Shown: positions 33,196 to 43,989, numbered from the stretch's first letter. The stretch is 64,000 bases of DNA from Limnephilus marmoratus (GCA_917880885.1 OU862910.1:9622710-9686709); one strand, 5' to 3'. Numbers and translations: made by a program. Notes: a model not told the origin generated them from the letters alone.

Positions 33196-33838
33196 ATTAC
33201 ATAAAAAAAAAAAAAACAAAAATATGATAAAAGAAAACAATAAAATCATGAATACACAGCAACAAATAATTAACAACCCTTCAGTGGGGAGTAGGAGGAG
33301 TCCTCTGTGCGGGCCAAAAATCAGTGAATTTCGCCAACATTCGCGGCCGGCACAAAAATTTTAATTACGTGCATCACCACCTTCTTTCACAACGTACCAA
33401 TCTTCTGTTCCTTTCCGAAACCCAGATAACCGAGCCCCGAGCCTCTAGAGGACTGGGGGACTATAAAGAACCATAAAGAACCATAAAGAACCAAGGTTGA
33501 AGTTCTCAGGATCAACAGGCTCGGCTGGACGATAGGCGGAAACCATTGCCCTTTACCACGAATTGGAACAAATGGTTCTGGAGCCTACACGGGTTCCTGA
33601 TGTCTAGACTCACCGCTCCAATCTGTTAGACCTATTTTAACCACTGAGTTACACGATTACAAAATTGAAGTCATAGCACCTTTCGGATAGTCCGACTTCT
33701 GACTGGTGACGACAACAATCCCCCTTAACTTCAAACCGCCAAACCAGAGGCTGAAGTGAACAGTGTAGCACAATAGGTCACAGATTGGTTAGATCTGCGG
33801 GCAGAATTCAATGCTTTCCTGTGGTCAGCTATCTATTT
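33196..33838. other. Unassigned, with a small repeat and tRNA-like patch
   Basis: GAACCATAAA is repeated three times (33466-33492). On the minus strand near 33570-33660, GTAACTCAGTGG and GGTGAGTCTAGAC look like weak A and B boxes. No gene. Confidence 0.35.
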
Positions 33839-33939
33839 TCAGACTTCGGATCCCTCAAGACGTGCCCAGGAAATTGGTTAAATCATCACATCCGCGATGG
33901 GTGGCTTCATGCAATCCGCTGTTAAGGAAACCGTGCGGG

Positions 33940-34850
33940 CTTAAAGCCGTGGTTTTATCGACAATGCTCTGAAGCAATGCGACGAAAAAACGCGACTTGT
34001 CAAGCCTACGATACATCCCGAACGTCGGAAAACGCATTTAACGAAATGGCAAAGGAAAGCAAGGGGATCATAAATAGGTCAAAATTCGAGCACGACCAGC
34101 AGATCAGGAAAATGCCGGCTGCCGGCCCACATGGCAGCAGAGCTTTCTGGTCGCTTGCGGGCTCAATAAGTCGCAGTTTCTACAAATCCAGTCCCCTACC
34201 TTCTTACCAGACCTGATGCCTCTCTAGCAAAGACCGCCATTAAAAAGGGAAATTTTATTCGAAAAACTCGATTAACCTCACGTTTCAAAATTCAAAGACC
34301 CAATCACGTCTGATTATGACTAAAAGGGATCGAAATGACAAAATCTAGTCTCCTTCAACGGAAGCTCTCTTCCGAACAGGCCTTCCATTGATATGCTTGG
34401 TGTAAATCTAAGGGACCAGCTCAGACGGGCTCGGGCTCGGGGGCTCCATTGAAGCCAAAGTTAAATTAGCTTCTCAGAAGTTGGGCGTAGTGTACAAAAA
34501 AATTTTTTTTTAATCAAGGCTTTTTTCCCGAAAAAAGCTCTGTGCAGAAACATGCTGTCCATTCGTTAGATTCCCTTATCTTAACAAGCGGATTGCAATC
34601 ACTAGAACACATGCATCAGTGGGTAGATCACTTGGTAGATAGAGGTATTACAATGGAAGATGCTCCGAGGAACTAGCGCTATTGAACACATCAAATTGTA
34701 CACGGTCACATGAGAAGAGGTCGCTTCTACGACTCGTTGAAAGATTTGGTGGCCTCTGCGTTTCCTCCCTCCTTCAAGAACCATGATCACTCCTACCTCT
34801 TTTCAAAAAGACTCTCCACAAAAAATTATCTCTCCGTAAATAACCTTAAA
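33940..34850 (+). pseudogene. LINE-B copy 3, decayed
   Basis: First part encodes KPWFYRQCSEAMRRKNAT, NRSKFEHDQQIRKM and GSRAFWSLAGSISRSF, the linker between endonuclease and reverse transcriptase. From 34280 the sequence jumps to the C-terminal RT region (TCAAAGACCCAATCACGTCT, GGAAGCTCTCTTCCGAACAG), matching copy 2 with many indels. The whole polymerase core has been deleted. It ends near the family 3' region. Confidence 0.75.
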
Positions 34851-34889
34851 ACTATTTTTGATTCATATCTACCCAAATGTTAAGGACGT

Positions 34890-35245
34890 TAAGATAAGAA
34901 ATCTTGTACTTTAAATGAATGATTAATAAATTAAATTAAATTGATATTAACCCTAGAAGGGTAATCTTATTTTTACCTACCTTAAAGATAATCATACGTC
35001 TTAGAGACGTAATTAATTTTAAAAGTGAATATTTGATATATGATCATACTTAAACAGTTTAAAAGTAGTTGAATAATTAGTTTAGGATTTTGTATTTTAA
35101 ATAATACAAAAATAATTATAAAAAATACGTTGTAATTAAAAAAAAAAAAAAATCTGTAAACCTCTTACCAATCAACTACAAAATTTTATGTCTTTATTTA
35201 AATGAAAAATAATGTTTCATTTTATGTCTAAATGGTATTTTTTTC
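34890..35245. repeat. Repeat family V, copy 1
   Basis: About 330 bp resembling 36891-37165: ATCATACGTCTTAGAGACGT, AGTAGTTGAATAATTAG, TCTGTAAACCTCTTACCAAT, and AAAAATAATGTTTCATTTTA. Contains small ACGTCT/AGACGT palindromes. Non-coding. Confidence 0.65.
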
Positions 35246-35261
35246 ATAGAAAGTAGTGTCC

Positions 35262-35350
35262 GACCGAAACAGGAATATCTGCCGAAACCGAAACCGAAAT
35301 CGAATCTTCGGTACTGTCTCAGTTCCGGTCGAAACCGAAACTTTTTTAAC
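35262..35350. repeat. CCGAAAC-rich patch
   Basis: CGACCGAAACAGGAATATCT and CCGAAACCGAAACCGAAATC give dense short repeats, then an inverted GTCTCAGTTCCGGTCGAAAC. Resembles the subterminal region of a DNA transposon; the other end was not found. Confidence 0.4.
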
Positions 35351-35361
35351 ATGCTATTGTT

Positions 35362-35612
35362 TAAATTGAAATTAAAACAATTTTTTTTTAACTTATTTCC
35401 ACATATTTATTTAACCAGTACCGGTTTCATCCTGTTATGGACATCTTCAGGATGTCAAATGTTAATTGCCAGCCTGAAGATGTCCATAACAGGATGAAAC
35501 CGGTACTGGTTAAATAAATATGTGGAAATAAGTTAAAAAAAAAATTGTTTTAATTTCAATTTAATACAATATAATTCCACCAAGTATAACAGAACAATAA
35601 ATAAACTCATGC
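35362..35612. mobile_element. Foldback-H locus 4
   Basis: Arms of about 85 bp, almost identical to locus 2 at 24.3 kb (ACCAGTACCGGTTTCATCC), around a 25-bp spacer. Shares the flank CAATATAATTCCACCAAGTA with locus 2, so both were copied as one longer unit. Confidence 0.8.
35462..35513 (+). ncRNA. Hammerhead ribozyme-like motif, near complete
   Basis: CCAG (35469-35472) pairs with CTGG (35506-35509), extended by TTAA/TTAA; core CTGAAGA 35474-35480; extra T; GTCC/GGAT helix II with one G-U pair; GAAA 35496-35499; ACCGGT 35499-35504; predicted cleavage base A35505. One unpaired C (35473) separates helix I from the core. Confidence 0.6.
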
Positions 35613-35809
35613 TATTGTTTATTGAAATTTGGCTTATTTTTACACCTATGCGTACTAGACTAGGAGACAAGATAGGTAAACCCTACGTCATCGATGAAAT
35701 CTTAAAAAATGAAAAACCCTACGTCATCGAGTGCACGGATGAAACTACTTTGTAGTGATAATGGACATTTAGAAATATAAGTTTTAAGATTTTCACGACC
35801 AAAAGCATT

Positions 35810-36037
35810 TTCGTTATTTGTTTTTGGGGTGTTATGCCGTGTTGCGCTACCTCCTTCTTTAGCAAACTTTTCGGACATCGTTGCAGTGTCCATCATCAGG
35901 GCAGATCCGGCAGATCCGGTAGATGTGTGATCTACCGGATCTGCCCTGATGGTGGACACTGCAACGATGTCCGAAACGTTGGCTAAAGAAGGAGGTAGCG
36001 CAACACGGCATAACACCCCAAAAACAAATAACGAAAA
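35810..36037. mobile_element. Foldback-Z locus with extra central palindrome
   Basis: Arms about 89 bp: CGTTATTTGTTTTTGGGGTG on the left, inverse ending AACAAATAACGAAAA on the right. The centre holds a further palindrome, GGCAGATCCGGTAGATGTGT and its inverse. Right arm core (35946-35979): CTGATGG, GGACA/TGTCC, GAAACGT; left arm core is mutated (AAAAGTTT). Confidence 0.8.
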
Positions 36038-36890
36038 AAGACATTTAGAAAACCTTAAAAAAGCTGGTCTGCCTGTGCGCCTCTTGGCAGGAGCCGCGCA
36101 GTCGTGGAAATAGTCAGCGATTTTTTTGGAAAAAATTACGTCATCGAGTACACGAACGGGAATGGTTTCATATGATAAAGGTCGATTATAAAATGAGAAA
36201 AAAGCAGGTCTGCCAACCGGCAGCCTGGCACGTTGGCAAGCAGCCGGCGTCAAAGTGGGGAGTGTACCCATCCGTCGGACGAGCCTTTCGACACCAAACC
36301 ACTTACGAAACCTGCGGCGGTGCCCCTCACCGCTCTCGCGTGTCCATATTATTGTAAACATTATTATAATAATAGTCCTTATAAGATTACCTAATAGTCC
36401 AATTGGAAGTTCGAACAACTAACGCACCGTCGCGCGTCGCCGTAAGAGTTGCGATCGTCCGTAAAACGAAGGAAATTTCCGAACCCGTCTGTTTCATATT
36501 GGTTTCGCTTGCCCTGCTGTATCGATTACATCGAATACAAGATCGATGCTAACGAAAAACTGTAGTCTAGATCATCGTTAACACGTGTTAAGTGAAACAA
36601 AGAAAAAATAATTGAAGTATGTGAAAATATTTTTTTTTACTGCTATAAAACTTTTTTTTTTTTAAAAAAAAAAACGTTTTAACTACTTCTAATAACTTAG
36701 TTTTAAACAAAGGACCTCATTAAATGAGTATTTTAATTTTAATTGCGTTTTCAAACACAACATTCTTACTACACGAATTAAATGAAAAAAAAACAATAAA
36801 ATTGAAGTATGTGAAAAAATAATAATTATTTTTTTTTGTTATTTTTAAAAATTATTTATTTTTTATTTTGCTACTTGACATTTATACGAA
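36038..36890. other. No recognised gene; GC-richer patch
   Basis: 36060-36360 is GC-richer with a repeated AAAAAGCTGGTCTGCC / AAAAAGCAGGTCTGCC motif and TACGTCATCGAGTRCACG-like repeats shared with 35.72 kb. No coding region supported. Confidence 0.4.
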
Positions 36891-37165
36891 CAAGTCTGAA
36901 AGTTACACGAAAGGTCCTAGAGACGTACTGAAGTTTAAAAGTGTATATTGATGTTATCATACTTACAATTTAAAGGTAGTTGAATAATAATTAGCTTAGG
37001 GTTTTGTACTTTGAATAAAACCAAAAAATATATTTTAATTTTCAAAATAACAAAATTCTGTAAACCTCTTACAAATCAACTAAAAAATATTAAGTCTTTT
37101 TTTAAATGAAAAATAATGTTTCATTTTATGTCGAAATTGTATTATTTTTAAATGTTATGAAGGTT
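36891..37165. repeat. Repeat family V, copy 2
   Basis: Diverged match to 34890-35245 (GTAGTTGAATAATAATTAG, CTGTAAACCTCTTACAAATC, AAAATAATGTTTCATTTTAT). Confidence 0.65.
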
Positions 37166-38026
37166 TAATTGAAAATCAGTCGTCATACATTATTTTTTTT
37201 ATTATTACTTCGCTAAATTACATTTATACGAACAAGTCTGAGAGTTACACAAAAAGTAATCATACGTCTCTCGGACGAAAGGTGTATGTATTTCTCCGTA
37301 ATTATTGTACTTACCATGGTGACAGAGCCGCCCCGCGTAAGCTCTGTTCGGCAACTGAGCTAACTGAGATGGACAGCTACGTTGCGAAATAAATAAAAAA
37401 TACAGCAATTCTTGTGTATCGCTTACGTCTTTCAGACGTAGATTATCTTTCTATGGTTAAAAATTAAATTAAATTAAAAAATAAACTTAATAAAAAATAA
37501 CACATATATACCAAAAATTTGCCTTTGAAATTAATTGAATGGTATAACTGTTTTTCCTTCTGTGTAACATCTCTCAAATGACATAAATCTGCATTATACA
37601 AATATAACGTTATTATTATTATCTTTGGCAGTCTTTTGTATTTATTTCCGAATATTTAATACCGACACGACACGGCTCTGCCATTCCGTTCTGGTATTTT
37701 GCTTCTTTATGAGTCCTTCGAAACGGACTTACGAAATTCCCAAACTGATAAGCTAATGTTAATTTCGTTTCTCATTTCCATAATTATCCTTACTAAGGTG
37801 TAATAGTCTCTAAAGTGCTTAAGCGGTCCGTTCTCTCCCCAGCCATATTAGAGACCGTGTTAATATCTTTCAAAATACGCTTTTTTATTATTGCAAACTT
37901 ATAATGGTATAACTTTCAGATTATTTAAATATTAAAGCACATTTTTTGGGTTAGGGCACCTGCAGAAGGGGTATGTAATATTAGAGATATTAGTTGCCGT
38001 CATTGAGTGCTTTTATTAATAATAAT
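37166..38026. other. Unassigned; ACGTCT palindromes
   Basis: GTAATCATACGTCTCTCGG (37257) and CTTACGTCTTTCAGACGTAG (37423) extend the family V motif, so the V element may reach to about 37450. Otherwise nothing supported. Confidence 0.4.
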
Positions 38027-38170
38027 AATAATAATCTTTATTCAATGAAATAACAACAATATAACTAAAAAAAAAATTACATGCTCAAAGTAGTTTACAA
38101 ATAGATTACATCAATCAGTACAGAAAAATTAACAAATAGGAAGTAACGTAAGAAAGGTTACACAGGAGTA
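38027..38170 (-). repeat. LINE 3' end, minus strand
   Basis: AATAATAATAATAATCTTTA followed by TTCAATGAAATAACAAC. Read on the minus strand it is a 3' UTR ending in a short-unit A-rich tail, as in LINEs. No ORF part retained. Confidence 0.5.
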
Positions 38171-38224
38171 GTATAGTTATACAGTATTTTTAGTTGTGCG
38201 TAGCCTGCCTCACTAGGTGTTCTT

Positions 38225-38400
38225 ACCGGTAGTTCTCCGTTTACGGTACCGCGACGGCAAAACAGGCAACAATATATTATTTTTGCTATAATCCTGCAGC
38301 TCTTTCGTACACATTAAATAATCATGGGACAAAAGATACACACACAAAACACGTGTGACTGTATCCTCCAAAGCACTATTTATTTAGCACTCAGAAAGGT
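38225..38400 (+). repeat. Repeat family W, copy 3
   Basis: TTTACGGTACCGCGACGG and GCTATAATCCTGCAGCTC, then TACACATTAAATAATCAT and GTGTGACTGTATCCTCCAAA, all matching copy 2 at 2.5-2.8 kb. Confidence 0.6.
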
Positions 38401-38522
38401 CATTAAGAGTGATAATAAAAAAAATATGGAAAAATTGGTTAAATAGGTTAATTTAGGGTTACTGGCTAGTTTAAAATTGTTTTTTCATAGCTTTTAATAA
38501 CCTTTATGAGGTGGTTCTAAGT

Positions 38523-38922
38523 TTTTTTTTATATTTTTTTTTTATATGAATACCACACAAGAGTCCCAACTGTTCCCGTCTGAGGCCAGTAAGACTATGG
38601 TATCCCCAATTGGGGTATGTTGTGAGGCTGAAGGTAGTGGGGAAGGGGAGGAGATAGGGAAGAGGAAGGTGCGGAAGTACCTGGCTATTCAGATCCGGTC
38701 ACCAAACACGCAAGCAACGTTTCAATTCTGAATGGTGGTCTTACACCAGGGTGATACTGAGAGTATCTTCCACTCTGGAACGTGCCGCAAATATAGATAC
38801 TATAAATTATTTTAAATGAATTAATTGTGAAATAACACAAATTAATCAAATAAAATTTATTTATCACGTCGGGATTCGGTGTGCGGGTCAAGAGCCTTAC
38901 CGCTGGACTACGCCGGCCGTCG
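38523..38922 (-). mobile_element. SINE-T copy 7, full length
   Basis: Minus strand: head GCCGGCGTAGTCCAGCGGTA, a damaged B box, full body, and an A/T tail at 38523. Lies immediately beside the 18-bp inverted repeat at 38924. Confidence 0.8.
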
Positions 38923-38923
38923 T

Positions 38924-39125
38924 GAGTTGGTTTCATTCTGAGTTGGCATGGAACCCAATGCGCTGATGGTTTTGCTTTTCTTCATTAACATATAATGCTG
39001 CAGCTCTTTCTTTCACACTAAATAACAACCAAAGGAAACATAAATCATTATCATCCATCTCCCTCAAAGCCGTAATGAGATATACCAGTTTCGGTTCCAT
39101 CCAAATCAGAATGAAACCAACTCAG
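38924..39125. mobile_element. 18-bp inverted repeat enclosing family W copy 4
   Basis: GAGTTGGTTTCATTCTGA (38924-38941) and its exact inverse (39108-39125) flank a W-family piece with AATGCTGCAGCTCTTTCTTT. Might be a small MITE, but W copies elsewhere lack this outer repeat. Confidence 0.45.
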
Positions 39126-39611
39126 AACCACCTCAGCCGAGCGATTCTCTATCTTTTGTGAGATCGAGATAGTTCTCGGTAGAGATCTCCTGTCAGATTT
39201 GTGTGAACTTCTTTGGCTGTTATTTGGTTTTTCTATAGACCCATGTCAGAATTTCAGTGTGAGCTGTCACGTATTTTAGTTTAGGTCGTTTTAAACGCAA
39301 ATTCAAGCATGATTACTAATTCATTTAATAGCCTTAGAAAATCACACAAATCTGAAAAGAGATCTCGCCCGATAACTATCTCCATCGAGATATATATCGG
39401 GCGAGATCACCTGAAGTTAGTTTTCAGTCAGTAGTTTTTCAGTTGGTATAGCATTTGGGTTTGTTTCAAGGTCAGAGAGATTTTAACATTACGAGAGACC
39501 GGATACTCACCTCCTGGCTGTCCATACACTCATCATCATTATAAAGTGTATTTCATTTGGGAATAAATGTATTCAAAACTACAGTTTTAAGGTTATTTAC
39601 GGACTATTTTT
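39126..39611. other. Unassigned, with 14-bp hairpin
   Basis: GATCTCGCCCGATA (39361-39374) and TATCGGGCGAGATC (39395-39408) form a perfect stem with a 20-base loop. No gene. Confidence 0.5.
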
Positions 39612-39850
39612 TTTTTTACATTAACTCCACGCAGGAGGTCCTGAAGAAAATAATTTCCCTCAGGGCTCGTCATCTTTGGAGATGCTGTGTGGAGGGTCTT
39701 TTTGAGGAGAGGAAGGATTGAAAATGTTGAAGGAGGGAGTAAACACAGAGGCCGGAAAATCATTCCATTGCTGTTGAACTCAAGAACGAGTCGAAGAAGC
39801 GACCTGTTTAATAAATAGGCGCAATGCTTGTCGTAATACAACCGGTGTTG
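39612..39850 (-). pseudogene. LINE-B copy 4, 3' end
   Basis: Plus strand starts with the tail ATTAACTCCACGCAGGAGGT and runs to CGAACTCAAGAACGAG-type sequence. On the minus strand this gives the broken end of the RT polyprotein and the 3' UTR. Heavily 5'-truncated. Confidence 0.7.
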
Positions 39851-41147
39851 CATTTCAACAGAATTATAATAACAACCTGGCGCAGCCGTTTTTTAACGAC
39901 ATCTTAACCGTTATTTATAACGGTACATAAAATTACTCTTCTCGTTGCAACGTTTCTTTTGATGGTGCATGTATTGTAATGTGTAAATTTTTTAAAGTTC
40001 ACATTTAACAGATCGTTATTAATTACATTTAATTACAATTATTTTGGACTACCTGAAGTCCCTGGCCGGTTTACACAATCAAATGTATACAGTGACCTTC
40101 CTCTTGTTTGGAAGGTCGCATGTGCAAAATTTCATCAACCTCAGCATAAAACTGTAGATTCGCATACACATCAAATCCACACCGCCCGCTTGCCAGCCCA
40201 CTCGTCCACCACATACTGACATTCGTCTTTGTATATTATATATTTCAACCAATTTACACAAAACCTAAACCAATTATATACCTAAACCTTCCTCACGAAT
40301 CACCAGTGGTGAAAATTGCAAGAAAATCAGTACTTTAGTTCAGTAGTTTTTGAGCTTATCGCGAGCAGACTGACAGACAGACGCGGTGGAGGACTTTAAT
40401 TTATAATATGTGTAGATATCAGTCATAATGATTGCTTAGAAATGCACTTTATTTTGAAAGTTACTGCAGGTGCACTTTATGTAGAGTAGGTATAATGTAT
40501 GTTTGTTAATTATATATGTACTGCATAGGAAGTTACTGAATTCACCAAGTTCTTTGTGTGTGAAAGGATACATTTCGAATACGCGAAGTGTTAAGGATTT
40601 TAAAGACATCTATTTCTAATTAATGTGACATTACTTTGTGTCTTTGTAGCTCATACACGGTACAAATGTAATGTACTTTCTCACCATGGTAACGGATTTG
40701 TAAACAATATTTTTAAAATCCATCGGTTTCTTTGGTACCCGTAAAATCTACACTATTGAAGCTACAACATATGAAAAGCCCCGAGGTGTATTTTGTTACG
40801 GCAACAGTTTCGCCACTATTTCATAATCCAATTTTTTTTTTAATTGGGAGTAACTTTAATTTTAATTCTCGTAAAAATGTTTAACCAAATATGGTGAGCG
40901 TATTTATGTTTTTTCAAATGATTATTATTTTAAAGCATCTGGTTCTCGATTCGTTTCATCTTATATCACTTGTTGACACATGCTTTATATAATATTATGT
41001 AAATCAAATCAGTTGTCTCGTAAAACACTTTGTCCCAGAGGAATTATTAAAGTGTTGAAGATGTCTCCATCCAACTTACATTAAAGTATCTAATATTTTT
41101 TATTTATTTATTTTGGAAAATCAACAGATTCTTTTACTATTAAATTA
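39851..41147. other. No recognised gene or repeat
   Basis: About 1.3 kb with no family shared elsewhere in the window, and no supported ORF. Confidence 0.45.
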
Positions 41148-41209
41148 AATGAAGACAATATTAGCGAAACTCAATCGAAATCTGGAGACAGAAAAATCAG
41201 AAAAGATAT

Positions 41210-41282
41210 TGGCTCCGCTGGGACTCGAACCCAGAACCCTTTTCTTACATGGAAACAGCTCTACCGATTAAGCTACGGAGCC
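41210..41282 (-). tRNA. tRNA-like, perfect acceptor and T stems
   Basis: Exact mirror of the copy at 41821-41893 apart from its flank. It lacks U33 in the anticodon loop (CATGTAA). Confidence 0.5.
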
Positions 41283-41820
41283 CATATTAATTCGGTCACT
41301 TTTAACTGTATCATACTTCGACTAAGAACTACCAACATTATCTTCACTTACTTAACGCACATATTATTGGCTGCTATCTTTATATATGATTACAAGATTC
41401 AACTCGAACTAAATGCAATCTAGATAGTGTATTAACGCATATATTATTGGTTCTGGGTTCGAGTCCCAGCGGAGCCAATATCTTTTCTGATTTTTCTGTC
41501 TCCAGATTTCGATTGAGTTTCGCTAATATTGTCTTCATTTAATTAAATATTATAATTTGAGATTTTACTCATAAAGTTTAAAAAAATTAATAATAAATAT
41601 TCATCCTAGACTTGCAGAAAAAGTCAATAGATGTCGCGTATTACAAATAAAATGGATAAAAAATTTATCCAGACACTATCTAGATTGCATTTAGTTCGAG
41701 TTGAATCTTGTAATCATATATAAAGATAGCAGCCAATAATATGTGCGTTAAGTAAGTGAAGATAATTTTGGTAGTTCTTAGTCGAAGTATGATACAGTTA
41801 AAAGTGACCGAATTAATATG

Positions 41821-41893
41821 GGCTCCGTAGCTTAATCGGTAGAGCTGTTTCCATGTAAGAAAAGGGTTCTGGGTTCGAGTCCCAGCGGAGCCA
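41821..41893 (+). tRNA. tRNA-like (closest by position to Thr-TGT), odd anticodon loop
   Basis: 73 bases: GGCTCCG pairs with CGGAGCC (7 of 7), D arm with A box TAGCTTAATCGG, T arm CTGGG-TTCGAGT-CCCAG, B box GGTTCGAGTCC, discriminator A. The anticodon stem TTTC/GAAA pairs around CATGTAA; if the anticodon is TGT this would be Thr, but position 33 is A instead of the near-universal U. T runs follow (CTTTTC, ATTTTTC) as polymerase III stops. More likely a pol III promoter of a mobile element than a working tRNA. Confidence 0.55.
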
Positions 41894-41960
41894 ATATCTT
41901 TTCTGATTTTTCTGTCTCCAGATTTCGATTGAGTTTCGCTAATATTGTCTTCATTTAGTT

Positions 41961-42511
41961 AAATATTATAATTTGAGATTTTACTCATAAAGTTTAAAAA
42001 AATTAATAATAAAGATTCTTTTACTTCAATTAAGTGGAACGTTCACGCGTTCCGTTTCATACAAAACTTCATTTTGGATTTGAGATCAAAATACCCAACA
42101 AAACTAAAAAAATATTTTTGCAATCAAAAGATACAACAAATATTTAGTAAGAATGTGAGCTACTTTATTTATTTTTGCATTGAAATATAAGATATAGGCC
42201 ATTAAACATCCTAAAGTTTCATGAATTTAGAGGCAACTTGGGTAATTATTTGTGAGTTAGTGAAAAACGTGAAAAAAATAATTTTGCAGTATTTATTTTA
42301 AAAATATGATGAAAGATAAAGCATTGCTAAAAATGCTTCTTTGTGGCAGTAATTTTAATACATAAACGATAAACTTTTGTTCCGACGTAAATAGGTAATT
42401 TGGATTTTAAATTTGCACCCATAAAATTGATATATTTTTATTTTATATTTCATCATATTTTAAGATAATTACATTAAAACAATTTCTTTTTAATTTTTCT
42501 AATTTTTTTTA
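41961..42511. other. No recognised gene or repeat
   Basis: AT-rich; nothing supported. Confidence 0.4.
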
Positions 42512-42845
42512 CATGAGCTCCACACAGGAGGCCCTGAGGAAAATAATTTATTTCAGGGCCTATGTCATCTTTAAGGATGCTGTATGGAGAGTTTTTTTTA
42601 AGGAAAGGAAGGAGAGGAGAGTTCTGGGAAGGAAAAGGGTTTAAGGGGTGGGTAGGAATCTGGAGTTCAGTATGTCCTGGTCATCCGCCTCCAAGACCTA
42701 GACAAAACTCACCCCATGAACCCGGGCACCCCTGCTAAATCACCAAACGTAGCGAACCACTTGGGGTGCCCTATGGCAGAGGTGTTGGTTATCCAGTAAA
42801 GGTTCCCGGGGCGGCGGTACCCATTCCCGCCTTCCAAATTTATTT
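42512..42845 (-). mobile_element. LS copy, short form
   Basis: Tail ATGAGCTCCACACAGGAGGC at the left, 5' end CCCGCCTTCCAAATTTAT at the right; internal segment deleted as in the 7.9-kb copy. Confidence 0.8.
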
Positions 42846-43111
42846 AAATCATCAAACATTAAAATCTTTATTGAACTATATCTAATAATTTAAAGCATAA
42901 ATAAATAAAGTAGCTCTCATCCATACTAGATATTTGATGTACATTTTTATTACAAAAACTATTTTTTAGTTTGGTTGGGCATTTTGATCTCGTATCCAAA
43001 AATGAGATTTGTATGAAACAGGCCGGAGCGGGCTGCGCCAACGTTCCTCTTAAAAATAATGGAAATGAAATCTAATGACAGATTTTCACATGAACATAAA
43101 ACTATAACAAA

Positions 43112-43408
43112 AAACTTTTATTGGATAACCAATACCTCTGCCATAGATCACCCCAAGTGGTTCGCTACATTTGGTGATTTAGCAGGGGTGCCCGGGTTCA
43201 TGGGGTGAGGTTTGCCTAGGTCTTGGAGGCGGATGACCAGGACACGCTGAACCCCAGATTCCTACCCACCCCTTAAACCCTTTTCTTTCCCAGAACTCCT
43301 CCTACCTTTCCTTAAAAAAAACCCTCCACACAGCATCACCAAAGATGACATAGGCCCTGAGGGAAATTGTTTTCCTCAGGGCCTCCTGTGTGGAGCTCAT
43401 GTAAAAAA
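43112..43408 (+). mobile_element. LS copy, short form, opposite orientation
   Basis: AAAACTTTTATTGGATAACC to TGTGTGGAGCTCATGTAAAA. Its tail hairpin GGCCCTGAGG (43353-43362) pairs with CCTCAGGGCC (43374-43383). Forms an inverted pair with 42512-42845, about 270 bp apart. Confidence 0.85.
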
Positions 43409-43989
43409 AAAAAACTAAGGGTCAGTAACCGTGGGCTAAAATATTTACAATTTAAAAAAAAATTGTTAATATTAAATAAAAATAAAATAAAACACGAGAA
43501 CATAACTAAATGATAATACACCATATAAGGTAATTAAAAACTTCGTAAAATTTCAAAATTAAATACATTTACAAATTTTCCTTTTCACAATAACACCAGG
43601 AAAAATCAATTAGGAAAATTTAGGATTCATACCAACAATATGATAACTTGCAATATGATATTTAAAATTATTCATTGTTAGCTAAGATTTATTTTGTTAA
43701 ATGTTGTTAAATTACACGAAAATACTTCCACATCATTAAAACTCTCATTAAATAGGTTACCCGGTCTTATTATAAATGCATTTTGTCTGATATTAGTCGA
43801 ATATTTATGAAGCATCATACAACAATATTCTTTATCACAGTGGTCACGTATTTTTTTTTTGCTCCACAAAAATTAACAGTGTTCATTGATCTAAGGCTGT
43901 CTCTTTAGTGATTTTTAATTACGAATACATTACGAAACTCAAAAGTAACATTGTGTAATTATAGTTGCAGCTGTCAACCGGTAAATGTT
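43409..43989. other. No recognised gene; possible LINE-C flank
   Basis: AT-rich. The left limit of the LINE-C 5' UTR is not visible. Confidence 0.35.

Larger units (their letters stand above)
41148..41960. mobile_element. Q foldback copies 2/3: tRNA-bearing palindrome
   Basis: Arms of about 280 bp: 41150-41432 is the inverse of 41674-41957. Each arm holds a tRNA-like sequence and the end motif ACAATATTAGCGAAACTCAA. The spacer has a third copy of the T-arm half (GGGTTCGAGTCCCAGCGGAG) plus an element end. Best explained as two Q copies in opposite orientation, or one inside another. Confidence 0.8.

Noticed and set aside
35262..35350. CCGAAAC-rich patch as the end of a complete DNA transposon
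   Set aside because: No matching inverted end or target duplication was found downstream, so only a repeat patch is reported.
35702..36418. 238-codon minus-strand open frame
   Set aside because: It runs straight through both arms of the Foldback-Z palindrome at 35.81-36.04 kb, so much of it is translated inverted repeat. No domain is visible.
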